A stretch of 64,000 nucleotides of DNA, taken from positions 21,728,160 through 21,792,159 of the forward strand of contig NC_083601.1 in the NCBI RefSeq assembly GCF_029168945.1, written 5' to 3'. A program made the position numbers and the translations under genes. Positions 35,759 to 47,680 of the stretch are shown here, piece after piece. The stretch's first letter is position 1, and the number at the start of each line of letters is the position of its first letter. The DNA is from Cannabis sativa (Eukaryota; Streptophyta; Magnoliopsida; Rosales; Cannabaceae). The notes beneath the pieces are model-generated. The model saw only the letters and a list, made by a program, of their open reading frames with translations, was not told where the DNA came from and searched no databases.

Positions 35759-36124
35759 AGAACTGTTGTGGACATTGTCCCACATATAATAAATGGTAAA
35801 GAATTGAGCCATATATAAGAACATGGACTACTCCACTCATTGCCAATTAGTTTTGAGATGGAACCTCATGATTCTCAACAGAGCCATATCCCTTGCAGGC
35901 AAGTGATCCTATCCGATCCGCACCTATACAGATATGGACCATGTCCACTCTGATACAGTTCAAGATTGATGAGCAAAAAATAGCCATCATCTTGAGGGGG
36001 AATGATGTGGACATTGTCCTACATAGAATAAATGGTAGAGAATTGAGTCATATATAAGAACATGAGCTACTCCACTCATTGTCAATTGGTTTTGAGATGG
36101 AACCCCATAATTTTCAACAAGAAC
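35759..36124 (+). mobile_element. TRIM (terminal-repeat retrotransposon in miniature)
   Basis: Two 117-bp direct repeats, 35764-35880 and 36003-36119, each start TGWTGTGGACATTGTCC and end CAACA and are about 88 percent alike. AGAAC flanks the whole on both sides (35759-35763 and 36120-36124). Between the LTRs is a 122-bp interior that begins GAGCCATATC, apparently the tail of a TGGTATCAGAGCC primer site with 8 bases lost, and ends with the polypurine tract CTTGAGGGGGAA. There is no coding capacity. Total length is 356 bp, typical of TRIMs. Confidence 0.88.
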
Positions 36125-37147
36125 CATATCTATATTAGAGAAAGCTTAATCTATGAACAAAAATATTTACTTCTAGTTCAAGATTCAATAGGGCCAATCA
36201 TCTATATTTATATATATATAAATATTTGTAGTAGCTTATAGTTACCCCAAAAATAACATCTATAGAAGCAAGCTAAGAGGATAGAAAATGATTGCACATG
36301 TCACAATCAACAATATTAATTGATAACTTTTGTCTATGATATTTAATAAAATTAGAGTCCTCCATTGTTGCTATGTGATGTGTTCCTTCACACCTTAACC
36401 CAGTTAAATAATCATCTATTAAAACTATAAAAATTTGAATAACCATTTAATTTTAAAGGAAGATGAAATTACCATCCATCCTAACCCAAAAAGAAAGAAA
36501 CTGGAAGAAATACATTACCTTAAGGAGATATGAAGAAAAAATCAGAGCTTTCTCATTATGGTGAAGGAGAATATCATGTGAAAGATTCCTTGAGCATTCT
36601 CAAGAAAAAGAAGATGCCCCATGTATTGTGAAAGTAGAGTTCTTTGTAAAAATAATCAATTTTTTTTTGTTATAATATTTATTAAGCTTATTAATTGGTT
36701 ATTTTTAAATTTTCAAAAAAAAAAAAAAATAATATTAAAGAGGGCATTTTGGTCATTTTAAAAATTTATTCCATTAAAATTAAGTTGAAGAGACCTTAAC
36801 CATCTTCAATGAGAGAGATGTAAAAGTTGAGCTATATTTTGTACAAAAAGTAGTTTTGTAATATTTTTACATCAATTTTTATTACTGTACTCCAATACAT
36901 AATTGTAATCTTGATACAAAATTTAATATATTATTTAATGCTTATTTAATAATTTATTAAAAAATATAAAATAATAATAATAATAATACAAAGTTAAATG
37001 TAAAATTTAATAATAAAATAATAATAATATGCAAGTTATTAATGCAAAAGAGTATGTTAGCTTAAATTTAATAATAAAATATTAAAAATGACATAATGAC
37101 AAATATAAAAGCGTAGCATTTATTGTGATATAAATTTTACATCATAC
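36125..37147. other. AT-rich region, nothing recognised
   Basis: No convincing coding frame or element ends were found. Several AAT-rich patches occur near 36970-37030. Confidence 0.5.
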
Positions 37148-37583
37148 TACAGTAGAACCTCTATTCAAGAATAATCTCTAATTTGTTATAAAAAAATGAA
37201 GTCTCAATTTGGGCCAGTTATAAATAAGAATAACCTCTATATTGTAATTAGTTATACATTTTTTAAGTCCCGTGTTAATAAAATATACCTCTATATAAGA
37301 ATAATTACATCTTAAAAAAATATACATATATTTTATAAATTTACTTATGTAGAATTAATAATTTTATTTCAAATTATAGTACATGTATAAATATTATATG
37401 TACTCGAAAATAATTTTAATATAATATAGTATTAAGAATTGTTTATTGGTATTTTTGTTACATTGATATTTTTTGATATTTTGATTTTTTTTTTTCAAGT
37501 GTAACTCTATTTAGTTATAACCTCTCAATTAGAATATTATTTTTTTAGTCCCAAGTGTATTCTTAGATAGAGATTCTACTGTA
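37148..37583. mobile_element. Stowaway/mariner-like MITE with TA duplication
   Basis: The element 37150-37581 starts CAGTAGAACCTCTATTC and ends with its inverted copy (GAGATTCTACTG), inverted ends of about 24 bp with a few mismatches. The dinucleotide TA flanks both sides (37148-37149 and 37582-37583). The interior is AT-rich and non-coding. Confidence 0.75.
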
Positions 37584-38032
37584 TATTGTAATGTAAATTT
37601 GAATCACTTTTGATTATATGAGATTTTTGCATCATAATTTAACACAGTTAGAATACTTTTAACAAAATTAACTATATTTTATATTTGCATGATTTATTTG
37701 TATCTCTCTTGGAGATGCTCTTATTTTATTTATAAAAACTCGGGAATCTTTTGTTGCATTTAGCAAAAGTTCAATATCTGAACCACTTAAGTAGTAACTT
37801 TCTAAAGCTCTTATTATATTTATTTTAATTTGATACTTAATTAATATAAATAAAGTCAATTAGAGTAGAGATGCAATCTAGATCACTTGTTCTTTGAAAG
37901 GAATTTGTTTATAGTTAGACGGTCCAATAAAATATTAAGCAACACGTTATCCCGTTATAACACAACACTACCCAATTACATGCACAATCTACAATAATAA
38001 ATAATTTGGTCTAGATATTCATAATAACAAAA
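37584..38032. other. AT-rich region, nothing recognised
   Basis: No gene or repeat boundary found. Confidence 0.5.
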
Positions 38033-38882
38033 TCTTTATATATTAAAAATGCTTATCTAACGGCATTTCTTCGTTTAACATTTTCTTGGTTTAACAGAAT
38101 ATACTTAAAAATAAAAGAATATTCTGTTAAATTTAACGATTAGGTTTGATAACAAATAAACCCAATAATTAAACCCAAAAAATTAAACAATCTTTTAAAT
38201 ATTAATAATCGCTTTTTAAATTAAAAAAATTATCTTAGCCACATATCTCTCTAACAAACCTATCTTGGGAGAATATTAATAATTTTTTTATTTATTTTCT
38301 TTTAAAAAAAATATAGATAAAATGTCTAGAAAAAATAATATAAATGTGAGACTGTATATGAGTTGTCCCTTCTGCAATTACCTAAAAAAGATAAAATGTA
38401 TAGATAAATATATATATGTGAGACTGTATATGTAAGAGAATTTAATTAAAAAAAAAATAATATAAATAATTACAGAAGGGGCAACTCATTGCTATCGGGG
38501 AATTTAGTTTTATTTTTAATTTTACCACCAACAGGAGAAGGTTAAAAAATATTAGAATATAAAAATATTATTGGTGTTTATTAGTAATTTGCAAAGAATG
38601 TGAAAATCTATAAATATATAGTTGTGGAGCTATTATTATTAGATATGAAATGAGATAATAGAACTTTTTTCAATTAGAAGATTAATGTACATTTTACTAT
38701 TAATAACATACATTATTGTAACACAACTATGTTTTACTCACTAAATATACTGACACATATTTTATTTTTATAAAACAAATCGTTCAAATAATTATACTAT
38801 TTTAATTATTAATTAAAATAAAAAAAATTAAAATATTAAATAAAACTAACACTACGTGGCTTGGCACGTAACAATCACCTAG
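38033..38882 (+). mobile_element. Short non-autonomous Helitron
   Basis: The 5' end is TCTTTATATATTAAAAATGC, preceded by A. The 3' end is CTAG followed by T, with the small hairpin ACGTGGCTTGGCACGT about 10 bases before it. A/T insertion, TC start, CTAG end and sub-terminal hairpin are the Helitron rules. The 850-bp body has no coding capacity and contains a diverged inverted pair (about 38340-38400 and 38455-38490). Confidence 0.65.
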
Positions 38883-39403
38883 TATATATAATAAAAGAAA
38901 ATACGTCTATTATATACAGAGAAATAATTTAGACAAATAGTAATGGAAACCCCTTTAAAAAAAATGGAAATATATATAATATCGACATAAAATTAATGAC
39001 GTTCATTGAAATACCAACCACACGTACAATTATTCTATAACTATTAGGCATTATTAAAATATGGATAAATTTGAACTATTATAATTGTACCATATATTTG
39101 ACAATCCTCATTACAATTACTCCTTAATTACCTAATTAGTCCTCACTATATGAAATAATTATACTTTATCATTTTTATATATATATCATATAATATAATA
39201 GATACAGGTTGAGAAATATTAAATAACAAAACCTACAAACAGAGGCAGTGGCACACAGTACGGAGTAAGTAGTAGTAGCAGTAGTCCGCTAATTGCACGA
39301 CTGAAAAAACAAAAAACGTACAAACAATCACATAAAGTAGCAATAATAATAATAAGGGTGGCGAAACGGTGCGTTTTGGTTGTGAATAATAATAGGGCCA
39401 TAC
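38883..39403. other. Downstream region of the PMEI-like gene
   Basis: AT-rich. It presumably includes the 3' untranslated region of the minus-strand gene at 39404-40003. No other gene seen. Confidence 0.5.
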
Positions 39404-40003
39404 CTAACTGCCACGACTCTCGTCCAATCGATTGATCATGTAAAGGGCGTTACTGGTGACTCTAGCAACGTTAGTGATCTTCCTCTTCACCTCGCTCTTC
39501 ATCTTCATTCCCAGCTCTTCAAACCCTTCAAGACACGTGTCCTCGTTCGTCAAAGCCGCGCTAACCCACGTCTGCGCGTTGCTCATCTGCCACCGGAAAG
39601 TCTCCCACCGCAGGTGCTGAAGTTCCGACAGAGTCTTGCTCAGTTCCTCCACCGAGTCCGAGATCTGCTCAACGCAATCTCCCAGCGCCGATCTCTGCCG
39701 TTTCGATCCGAACGATCCCTTCGCCGTTCGGCTTAGAAACTTCGAGACTCGGCTTGCGCGAGCCAAGCTCACGTTGACGGCGGCTTGAGCTAGATCCCGA
39801 GGCGTTCTGGCGGGACCCGCGTAGGTCGAGAGTGTACGGAGGCAGAGATTCGGGTAGTTAGCGTGAACGCAGGATGTACGGACGAGATCCGATGCCGGAG
39901 TTTGGGGGTCGTGTTGGTGGTGGTGATGGTTCTTGCCGGTGACGGAGTACGGCGGCGATGAGAGAAGAACGATGGCGAATAGAATGAATGGGAGGAGAGA
40001 CAT
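39404..40003 (-). CDS. Pectin methylesterase inhibitor-like secreted protein
   Basis: A complete, intronless frame of 199 codons. Residues 1-22 are a hydrophobic signal peptide (MSLLPFILFAIVLLSS), followed by a His-rich stretch and the PMEI four-helix domain (about 38-193). The four conserved cysteines are at positions 45, 54, 110 and 157, spaced as in the family, where they form two disulfides. Characteristic segments are SCVHANYPNLCLRTL, a central ALGDCVEQI and a late TWVSAALTNEDTCLEGF. Such proteins act in the cell wall, where they bind and inhibit pectin methylesterases; some are instead invertase inhibitors or of unknown target, so the exact role is inferred. The GC-rich coding sequence contrasts with AT-rich transposon DNA around it. 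Confidence 0.93.
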   Translation of the reverse strand: MSLLPFILFAIVLLSSPPYSVTGKNHHHHQHDPQTPASDLVRTSCVHANYPNLCLRTLSTYAGPARTPRDLAQAAVNVSLARASRVSKFLSRTAKGSFGSKRQRSALGDCVEQISDSVEELSKTLSELQHLRWETFRWQMSNAQTWVSAALTNEDTCLEGFEELGMKMKSEVKRKITNVARVTSNALYMINRLDESRGS

Positions 40004-40072
40004 TGTGAGTAGCGTTGGGAGTGTAATAATATGTCACTGAGTGAGAGTGTTTGGTCTCTTCATTTGAGTTTT

Positions 40073-40083
40073 CCTTTTATAAA
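40073..40083 (-). promoter_or_regulatory. Probable TATA box of the PMEI-like gene
   Basis: The minus strand reads TTTATAAAAGG about 70-80 bases upstream of the ATG at 40003, a suitable distance for a short leader. Confidence 0.5.
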
Positions 40084-40431
40084 TAAATTAAATAAAATTA
40101 AAATGGAGAGGTGTGGCACAAGTTGAGCGGTGGGTTGTTTTATAGTTTTTTTTTTTTAATTATATTTTTGGATACTGTTTGATGGTCTTGGGTGGTGATT
40201 TACAATATTGCCCCTACAGAGATATGTTGCTATTAATGGCATTTAACAACTGTGTCTCCTTACATTTTAATCAGTACAGTAGAAGATATTATTAATAATG
40301 TCATTTTATGATGTATACATATAATATTAGAGCACATTTATGTAATTTATGGTTGATAGAAAGAAATAAAATACTTAATTTTATTTTATCATGGTCGATA
40401 ACACGTATTTAGCAAAAGTATGAGTTACAAC

Positions 40432-40597
40432 ATGTTAAGGATATTGGTTAGTTTACAGTTAGTTAATCCTGTTAACTAACTAAGGTGTTAGTTGAGTGTG
40501 TTTGTAGAGTCTGTTAGAGGGTTGTTATGTCATTTTGTACTCTGTTTTTCAATAATACACTTTTCATCTCTAAAAGATATTAAATCCTCACACAACA
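40432..40597 (+). mobile_element. Probable short solo LTR (copia type)
   Basis: The segment begins TGTTAAGGATATTGGTTAG, contains repeated GTTAGTTAA and AACTAACTAA words and a late 'tgtactctgtttttcaataa', and may end CACACAACA. This layout is common in small plant copia LTRs. I found no matching duplication, so the ends are approximate. Confidence 0.4.
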
Positions 40598-40599
40598 TT

Positions 40600-41670
40600 A
40601 ATAGGTGTAGAGCAATATAAAACTAGCTAATACCATTAAAATTATTATAATTATGAACTATGTCTTGTAAAACAAGAGCCAAAGACAAATCCAGAGAACA
40701 CTTGATTAATCTTCAAAACAATTTTCAGACACATAATTTTATCAAAGCCAAGGAAGGAGGACATTTCTGATAGCCATTGCTTCAGCCACTATTTGTGGAT
40801 TATACACAAATTAAATATTTATGTATATTTTTCTTTTTAGTAATACGATTATTATCTATATATATTAATAATTTATACTAAATGTTGTTCAGAAAAGATT
40901 ATTATAAATTAAAGTTAATCTAATTCATATTTTTGTTTATATAACTATTTTTTTTTTTGTTATCTCTATAATCTATAACTATAATAAAGTACCAAAAATT
41001 TTAGTCCTCTAATTATTAATTTATCAAAAAGTCCTTTAATTATTTTGAGGGAGTTAATATCTTTCTCTCACTATATATATTATTAAAAAATTCTCTCAAT
41101 ATAATTTATTTCTAAAAATATACATAAAACAAATTTATTATGTGATTGCTTTTCCACAATAATAATATATGATAAATAACTATTTACTTAAATAAGGAGA
41201 TATAATATTATATTCTCATTCTCTTTAATTTATAGTTAAAACTAAAAATAAACTTACCAAATATAAATAAGTATATACAACACAAAAAATTATGAGATAT
41301 TAAATATATAATCAAAGATAATAATAAAACAACACTATAATTAATTTAGGGAAATTTTGTAGTCCACTCCCTAAAATTGAGTATATTAATGCACTTCTTT
41401 CATATGTTCGTTATTTTCAATGTTTAGATAGTTTTAAACTTTTTTTTAGAGGATAATGTACATTGTAATTTTTTTAAACATCCTAAAATTTTTCAATAAA
41501 TTTAGAATTATTTAATATATCGAAAACAAAGTTTACATAATTTGTTACGCCTGTCTCTTTTATTTTATATGCATGTGAAATTGAACATTTGAAATTTTAA
41601 ACCATACTTTCTGTGTTATAAATTATTCTAAATTTTTTAAAAACATAAAAGTATATCTTAAATAACTATA
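40600..41670. other. AT-rich intergenic region
   Basis: No gene, RNA or clear element ends seen. Confidence 0.5.
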
Positions 41671-44600
41671 TATACATCTAGGGCCGGCCCAAGCATTGGG
41701 CAGCTTGGGCCACTGCACAAGGCCCCAAAATTAAAAAGGCCCACTTTTTTATATCCCTTTATATATACTATATATAATATAAATATAATAAATATAATAA
41801 AAGTTACCACATACCACTAACGGACGGAAGAAAAAAAAAAAAGAAAAAGTCAATACAGTACACTATACAGTACACTACACACACTTATCCAATGCTTGCT
41901 AAATTAAAAACTAAACTAACACAATTATTTATGGTTAGTTTTAGCCTAATTTTATGGGATTTTTTTTTTTTGAAAATTTTAATTTGTTGGACTTTTAAAT
42001 TTTCAACCGTTACATACACTACACATCATTTATCTTTTTTTTTTTTTTTTTGAATTGGAAATATGAAACTATTATATATAGTTGTAGAGATTGTTTTAAT
42101 TTTACACACTTTTTATATATTTTATTACTTTTGCTCATGATATATTTGCTCTCATATTTCATTACTCTTTCTCCTTCAAATTATCAATTGGTTTGCAATT
42201 TGCATAGAACTTAGAAGAGGCCAAGAAGAAATATATATATAACAGGTACACATATATATATTTTTTAATTATTATTTTGATTAATTGTTGTTAATTTCTA
42301 TATATATTTATATGCAATAGTTTAGGTTTTTATTTTATTTTTTCCATTGCAATTATTGTGGATTTTTTTAAGTTTATTTTTCCTACCTAAAATAAGTATG
42401 TCTAGTAGAAAATATCCATCAGGTAATGAAAAACTTAAAAAGAAAAGAAGAATAGAAAGTTTAATTAACTCTCAGAAAGGAGCTTTAGAAAAATTTGTTG
42501 TGACTAATAAAAAAGATGAAAGTAATTCAAATGAAAAAATTAATGAACAATTAAATAGAGAAAATTTGGAGGTTAATAATGAAATGTGTGATGATGTGAT
42601 GGATGATGGAGAATGTCAAGAAAATATTGAAGAGAGCATGGAAATTAGAAATCTTAAAAATGATTTAGATTATATTTATGATCCAGGAAATTGGGAAAAT
42701 CGTGATAATAAATTAATAGAATTATTAGTAGAAAATGGTCCAATAAAAGTAAGTGACATCGAATTCCCGAAAGATGAAAATGGTAGACATTTTTCTACTT
42801 CTTATTATATACGAAAGTTGTCAAATGGAGAAAAATATGATAGAAAATGGTTAGTGTATTCAAAAAAATTTAATAAGGTTTATTGTTTTTGTTGCAAAAT
42901 TTTTGGTACAAAATCTAGTGCGAATCATACGTTTCAATTAGTCAACAGTGGAACTAAGGATTGGAGGCATCTAAGTGCTATGTTGAAGAGTCATGAAATA
43001 AATAATGAGCATATAGTTAACATGAGTATTTGGTTTGATTTAGAATTGAGATTATCAAAAAATAGAACAATTGATAAAGATGCTCAAGAAAGACTTAACA
43101 AGGAGAAAGAACATTGGAGGAATGTTTTAGTAAGAATAATTGCTATTGTCAAAAATCTAGCAAAAAATAATTTGGCCTTTCGGGGAAGTAATGAAAAAAT
43201 TTACCAAGAGAACAATGGAAATTTTTTGAGTTTAATTGAAAGGATTATTTGAATTTGATCCAATAATGCAAGAACATGTTCGACGTATTCAAAATAGTGA
43301 TATTCGTAATCATTATTTGGGACATAGAATTCAAAATGAGTTGATACAATTGTTAGCAAGTGAAGTGAAAAATACAATTTTGAAAAAAATCAAAGAAGCA
43401 AAATATTTTTCAGTTATACTTGATTGTACTCCTGATTTAAGTCATCAAGAACAAATGTCTCTTATACTAAGATTTGTAGATACTTCAGTTAGTCCCATAA
43501 GAGTGGAAGAATATTTTTTGGGATTTTTGAAAGTAGATGATACTTCAGGAAAAGGTCTATTTACCGAACTTATAAGAGAAATTGAAAGTTTGAAACTTGA
43601 CATTAATGACATAAGAGGGCAAGGATATGATAATGGGTCCAACATGAAAGGAAAACACCAAGGTGTACAAAAAAGATTATTAGAGATAAATCCTAGAGCA
43701 TTATATACACCTTGTGGTTGTCATAGTCTTAATTTAGTGATTTGTGATGTTGCTAATTCTTGTGTTAAAGCTGTAACATTTTTTGGTGTTTTACAACGTA
43801 TATATTCATTATTCTCTTCTTCACCTAAGAGATGGACCATATTGAAAAATAATATATCTACGTTAACTGTGAAATCATTGTCTCAAACCCGTTGGGAATG
43901 TCGTATTGAAAGTGTTAAGGCAATTAGATTTCAAGCTCCAAAAATAAGAGATGCTTTGCTTGAACTAGCAGAATCAAGTGACGATCCTAAAGTAAAGAGT
44001 GAAGCTAAGTGTCTAGCAACTTTTGAATTAGAGAATTTTGAATTTTTATTGGGCATGACTATTTGGTTTGATATTTTATTTGCTGTCAATTCAATTAGTA
44101 AAAATTTACAAAGTCAAAATATAGAAATTGACAATGCTATAAATCAGCTAAATGGTCTAGTTTCTTATTTTGAAAATTATAGGAAAGAAGGATTTGTTTC
44201 AGCTATGATTACAACTAAAGAAATTTCAAATGAGATGGGAATTGAGCCTAAATTTTGTGAAAAGCGTGTGGTTCGTAGAAAAAAACAATGTGATGAAAAT
44301 ATTGGTGATGGTGAGATAGTAAAGTCTGCCGAAGAATCATTTCGGATTGATTATTTTATTTTCATGGTTGACCAAATTATTTGTTCACTTAAAAATAGAT
44401 TTGAACAGTTTCAAGAGTATGCAAATATTTTTGGATTTTTATTCAATTTGAAAAACCTAAAATCACTTGATGAAAATGATTTAAAATATCAATCTTTAAA
44501 TCTTGAAAATATTTTAAAATACAATGGAATTTCTGATATTGATGGTTGTGATTTATTTTCAGAATTAAAAGTGTTGAGAGAAATTTTTCCAAATAAAAGT

Positions 44601-45217
44601 GGTAGTTCAATCGAGATACTTGATTACATAAAAAAAATTGATTCATTTCCAAATGCATTCATTGCCTATAGAATATTACTAACAATTCCAGTTACAGTTG
44701 CATCGGCAGAGAGAAGTTTTTCAAAATTAAAATTAATCAAGTCTTATTTAAGAACGACTATGTTGCAAGAGAGATTGAGTGGATTAGCTATGTTGTCAAT
44801 TGAAAATAATTTGCTAGATAAACTTGAATACAATGATTTGATTAACAAATTTGCATCCCAAAAAGCAAGAAAGATAAATTTTTAGATGAATCAATCTGTG
44901 TTATTTTTTTCTAATAATTTTGATAAACTAATGTTATTATTAAGTTTTATAGATTGGAGATTGTTCGATATGACAAACTTGAAGAAGGAAGACATACTTT
45001 TGGGATAGATCGATCAACAAATTTGAATAATATTTTTATTGTACTTTTATTTAGAATATTTAAATTTACTAAATAAATGTAAACGAATTTATGAGGTATT
45101 GGTTTTTTTAAGTTAAATTTATGAAGTATTGATTAATGATTTTATTTTTAATAAAATGCCCAATTTTAATTTTTCGCCCAAGGCTCCCAAATTGGTTGGG
45201 CCGGCCCTGTATACATC
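41671..45217 (+). mobile_element. hAT transposon, nearly intact
   Basis: The element is 41679-45209 (3,531 bp). Its ends are TAGGGCCGGCCCAA and the inverted TTGGGCCGGCCCTG, differing only at the outermost base. The perfect 8-bp duplication TATACATC is at 41671-41678 and 45210-45217. It encodes one transposase on the plus strand. A possible intron in the leader begins with the donor after 'aacag' at 42245. Confidence 0.93.
42398..44885 (+). pseudogene. hAT transposase (TTF-type zinc finger, DUF4371 and hAT C-terminal domains), one frameshift
   Basis: I start at the ATG at 42398 (MSSRKYPSGNEKLKKKRR), as in related plant transposases; an upstream in-frame ATG at 42347 gives a hydrophobic, unlikely leader. 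Domains in order: a TTF-type zinc finger (near FNKVYCFCCKIFG), the DUF4371 catalytic region ([38 protein letters not shown]), and the C-terminal dimerisation region ([20 protein letters not shown]). The frame is whole except for a break near 43245-43250, where a T run (TTT) seems one base too long: the first part ends at a TGA at 43250 and the second runs 43236-44885 in the next frame. Removing one base would give about 829 codons. As written, only a truncated protein is made. Confidence 0.9.
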
Positions 45218-45707
45218 ATCATACAAAAATGAGATTTAATTATTTAGATATTATAAACAAGAAAAGAGTGTATATATAGATATACTTATTTTTTAGGGGT
45301 GTACTATAAAAGTACCTTTTAATTTATGTAGAGGATCTAAAATATTTGAATATGAAAGTCTAAATTGAAAATAATAAAGAATACAATTTCTATTTAAGAT
45401 CTATTTTTGATAGAATAATTAGTATTTTTTATCATTTGAACTTATTACACTATGGAATGGCGCCCCTAAATATATGGATTGTTAACATTTCTCATTAGAA
45501 TTACAAACTTCTTATCACACACTTCAAAACAGCAAGACGAATATTTTGATAGTATACACAGCCATTTTTCACAGCAAGATAATTAATACGATCTAAAAGT
45601 CGGCACCATAAATCTAGTACTACATTTATTACTTACCAAATATCGATTCGCCTCCAACCAAACAAGGTTCATCATAGATATAAATATTACATATATATAT
45701 ATATATA
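45218..45707. other. AT-rich spacer between hAT element and Helitron
   Basis: No gene or repeat ends identified. Confidence 0.5.
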
Positions 45708-46867
45708 CTAGCAAAAACTACGTGCGAGGCACGTATACTAAATTTTATGCTAGTTTTTTTCTATGTTATTTAAAAGTGATACAATAAAAAATAAAAGAAA
45801 AAACATTATCAGTTATTAGGTGAGATTATTTGAATAAAGAACAATAAATAATCACGTAAAAATAAAAAATAATTATTTGAATAAAGAATTCAATATACAT
45901 ATTTATATATATGAATCTCATTAATAAAAAAGAATTATTAAATATATGAACAATAATTTGTCACGCTATATGTTTCCCAATAAAGAAATCCACCTCCTCA
46001 TAGTCAAAAATAAACAATATATGTAATACAGATCTTTGTAATGAAGTACCTAAAAGAAACAAAACTTCAGTTAGCATAATCGGAAAAGGTTTAAGTGAAC
46101 TAAATAATGACTAAGAAGATCTAAATTACAAAATGAAAATAACATGTCTATATGAGTATGTATATGAGCATAATTGATCTAAGAGAAAATAGATAAACTT
46201 ATAAACATATAAATATACTTAATATTAATTTTGACAAAGAAACAATTCAATTATAAACAATTCTAAATATCAGCTTGACAATTTCAACACACTAATTACT
46301 CATTAAATAACCATAATGTATACATCATGATAATTTTATTTTTTTGATATCAAATGATAGAGATTATTGAGGTTTTCAGCCATGGAAAACACACTATGAT
46401 AAAAAAGTAATGCTCATTAATTGTATATTCAAAGAAACCCTAATTTCCATGAATGTCCCTAATAATATATAAACAATAAAGTTGTAAATTAAAAAAAGAA
46501 GTAGCAAAATTTCATTTAATATAAGAAATAGAACAAATTGAAGATTTATACAATACTGGAATTTGAACTCTTAGAAGCCATTAGCGAAGGGGCGAAACTC
46601 GTTAGATCTCCTAGTTGAACACTACCTTAAAAAAATTAAATGATGTGGAGGTTTTTTTATGTGTTTCTGTTTCGATATGTTCTTTTAAAACACCATAAAT
46701 TGTAAAACAAGCCTAACAGTTGCTTAATGTTTCCTTAGCTTTAACGTGGCACCCACTTCTTAGATTTGCTTTTTTTATCTTGTATATTTATGTATCTTTG
46801 AGATTTAACGGAAAAGGCTCTATTGCCTTGAGATTTAAACCACGTTTGATTTTCTTATTATTTACAG

Positions 46868-46936
46868 GGTCGGCATGCTTTGGTCTATGATATAAATACA
46901 ACAAATGAGACTTGGGAGTGGGTTGACCTTAAGGAG
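46868..46936 (+). pseudogene. Captured exon of an EMSY-like (EML) gene
   Basis: A 69-base exon with an AG acceptor before it and GT donor after it translates without stops as [18 protein letters not shown] followed by VDLKE. This matches the Tudor/Agenet-like region of plant EMSY-like chromatin proteins. The flanking 120 bases upstream and 300 downstream look like the original introns. It is antisense to the Helitron and cannot make the protein alone. Confidence 0.7.
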
Positions 46937-47423
46937 GTAACAATTGTGTTTTAAAATATTGGTTCCTGAAGAATGTTTCAAGATACAAGTATGATGGGTT
47001 TTTTACATTATAGACGATTTGTTCCAAAACATAATAGAACTAACCAATTTAGGTTAATGATCTGGCTTCTGATACGTCCATATTAAAGATGATTGGGGGT
47101 GTGCGGTTCTGTAAATGCTATGAAATAATTTTGTAGTTAGTCTGTGAATATTGCAATGAAAGTGTTGGTTTGACCTGGCAATTTTGTGGTTACAACTTAC
47201 AAGAATTCTTGACAAGGTTGTTGAATAGTAAACCAATATAAAACTTGTTTTACTCTGTTGAATAATATGAAAGATAATTCATTTTTTCACCATGTTTAAA
47301 AATAAATACAAATTTGATGAGCATATTACTTTTTTTTTCTTTTTTTAATTGAGAGTCTCATAGTATCAAATCCCGGGTTGTTTTTTTTTTTAAAATGTGT
47401 TGTGATTCTCGAATATTTAGCAT

Positions 47424-47622
47424 CAAATATCAGTTCAAATATTAATGGAATTTGTTTTATTATTATTTTATTATATATAAATAATATTTTATTATTTTAT
47501 TAAATAAAAATTAAAAGTCACCCAAATATCAGTTCAAATATTAATGGGATTTGTTTTATTATTATTTTATTATATATAAATAATATTTTATTATTTTATT
47601 AACTAAAAATTAAAAGTCACCC
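47424..47622. repeat. 99-bp tandem duplication
   Basis: Two adjacent copies (47424-47522 and 47523-47622) starting 'caaatatcagttcaaat', differing by about three bases. Probably a recent duplication within the Helitron. Confidence 0.9.
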
Positions 47623-47680
47623 ATAAATTTCTCAAAAACCAAGAATTTTAGTTATATAGGCACACTTTATATAGAATAGA

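Larger units (their letters stand above)
45708..47680 (-). mobile_element. Non-autonomous Helitron carrying a gene fragment
   Basis: Read on the minus strand it starts TCTATTCTATATAAAGTG (preceded by A) at 47680 and ends GCTAG (followed by T) at 45708, with the hairpin ACGTGCCTCGCACGT about 8 bases before the end. These are the Helitron structural rules, with A/T insertion. There is no RepHel frame. The interior contains a host exon in the opposite orientation (46868-46936) and a 99-bp tandem duplication. Confidence 0.75.

Noticed and set aside
36290..36540. Apparent copia-like words on the minus strand
   Set aside because: I could not find a consistent motif order or frame, so the region was left unassigned.
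41340..45420. Possible larger inverted-repeat element around the hAT transposon ('gtagtccactccctaaaa' against 'aggggtgtactataaa')
   Set aside because: The similarity is limited to about 20 bases and the order of neighbouring words does not match, so it is probably chance.
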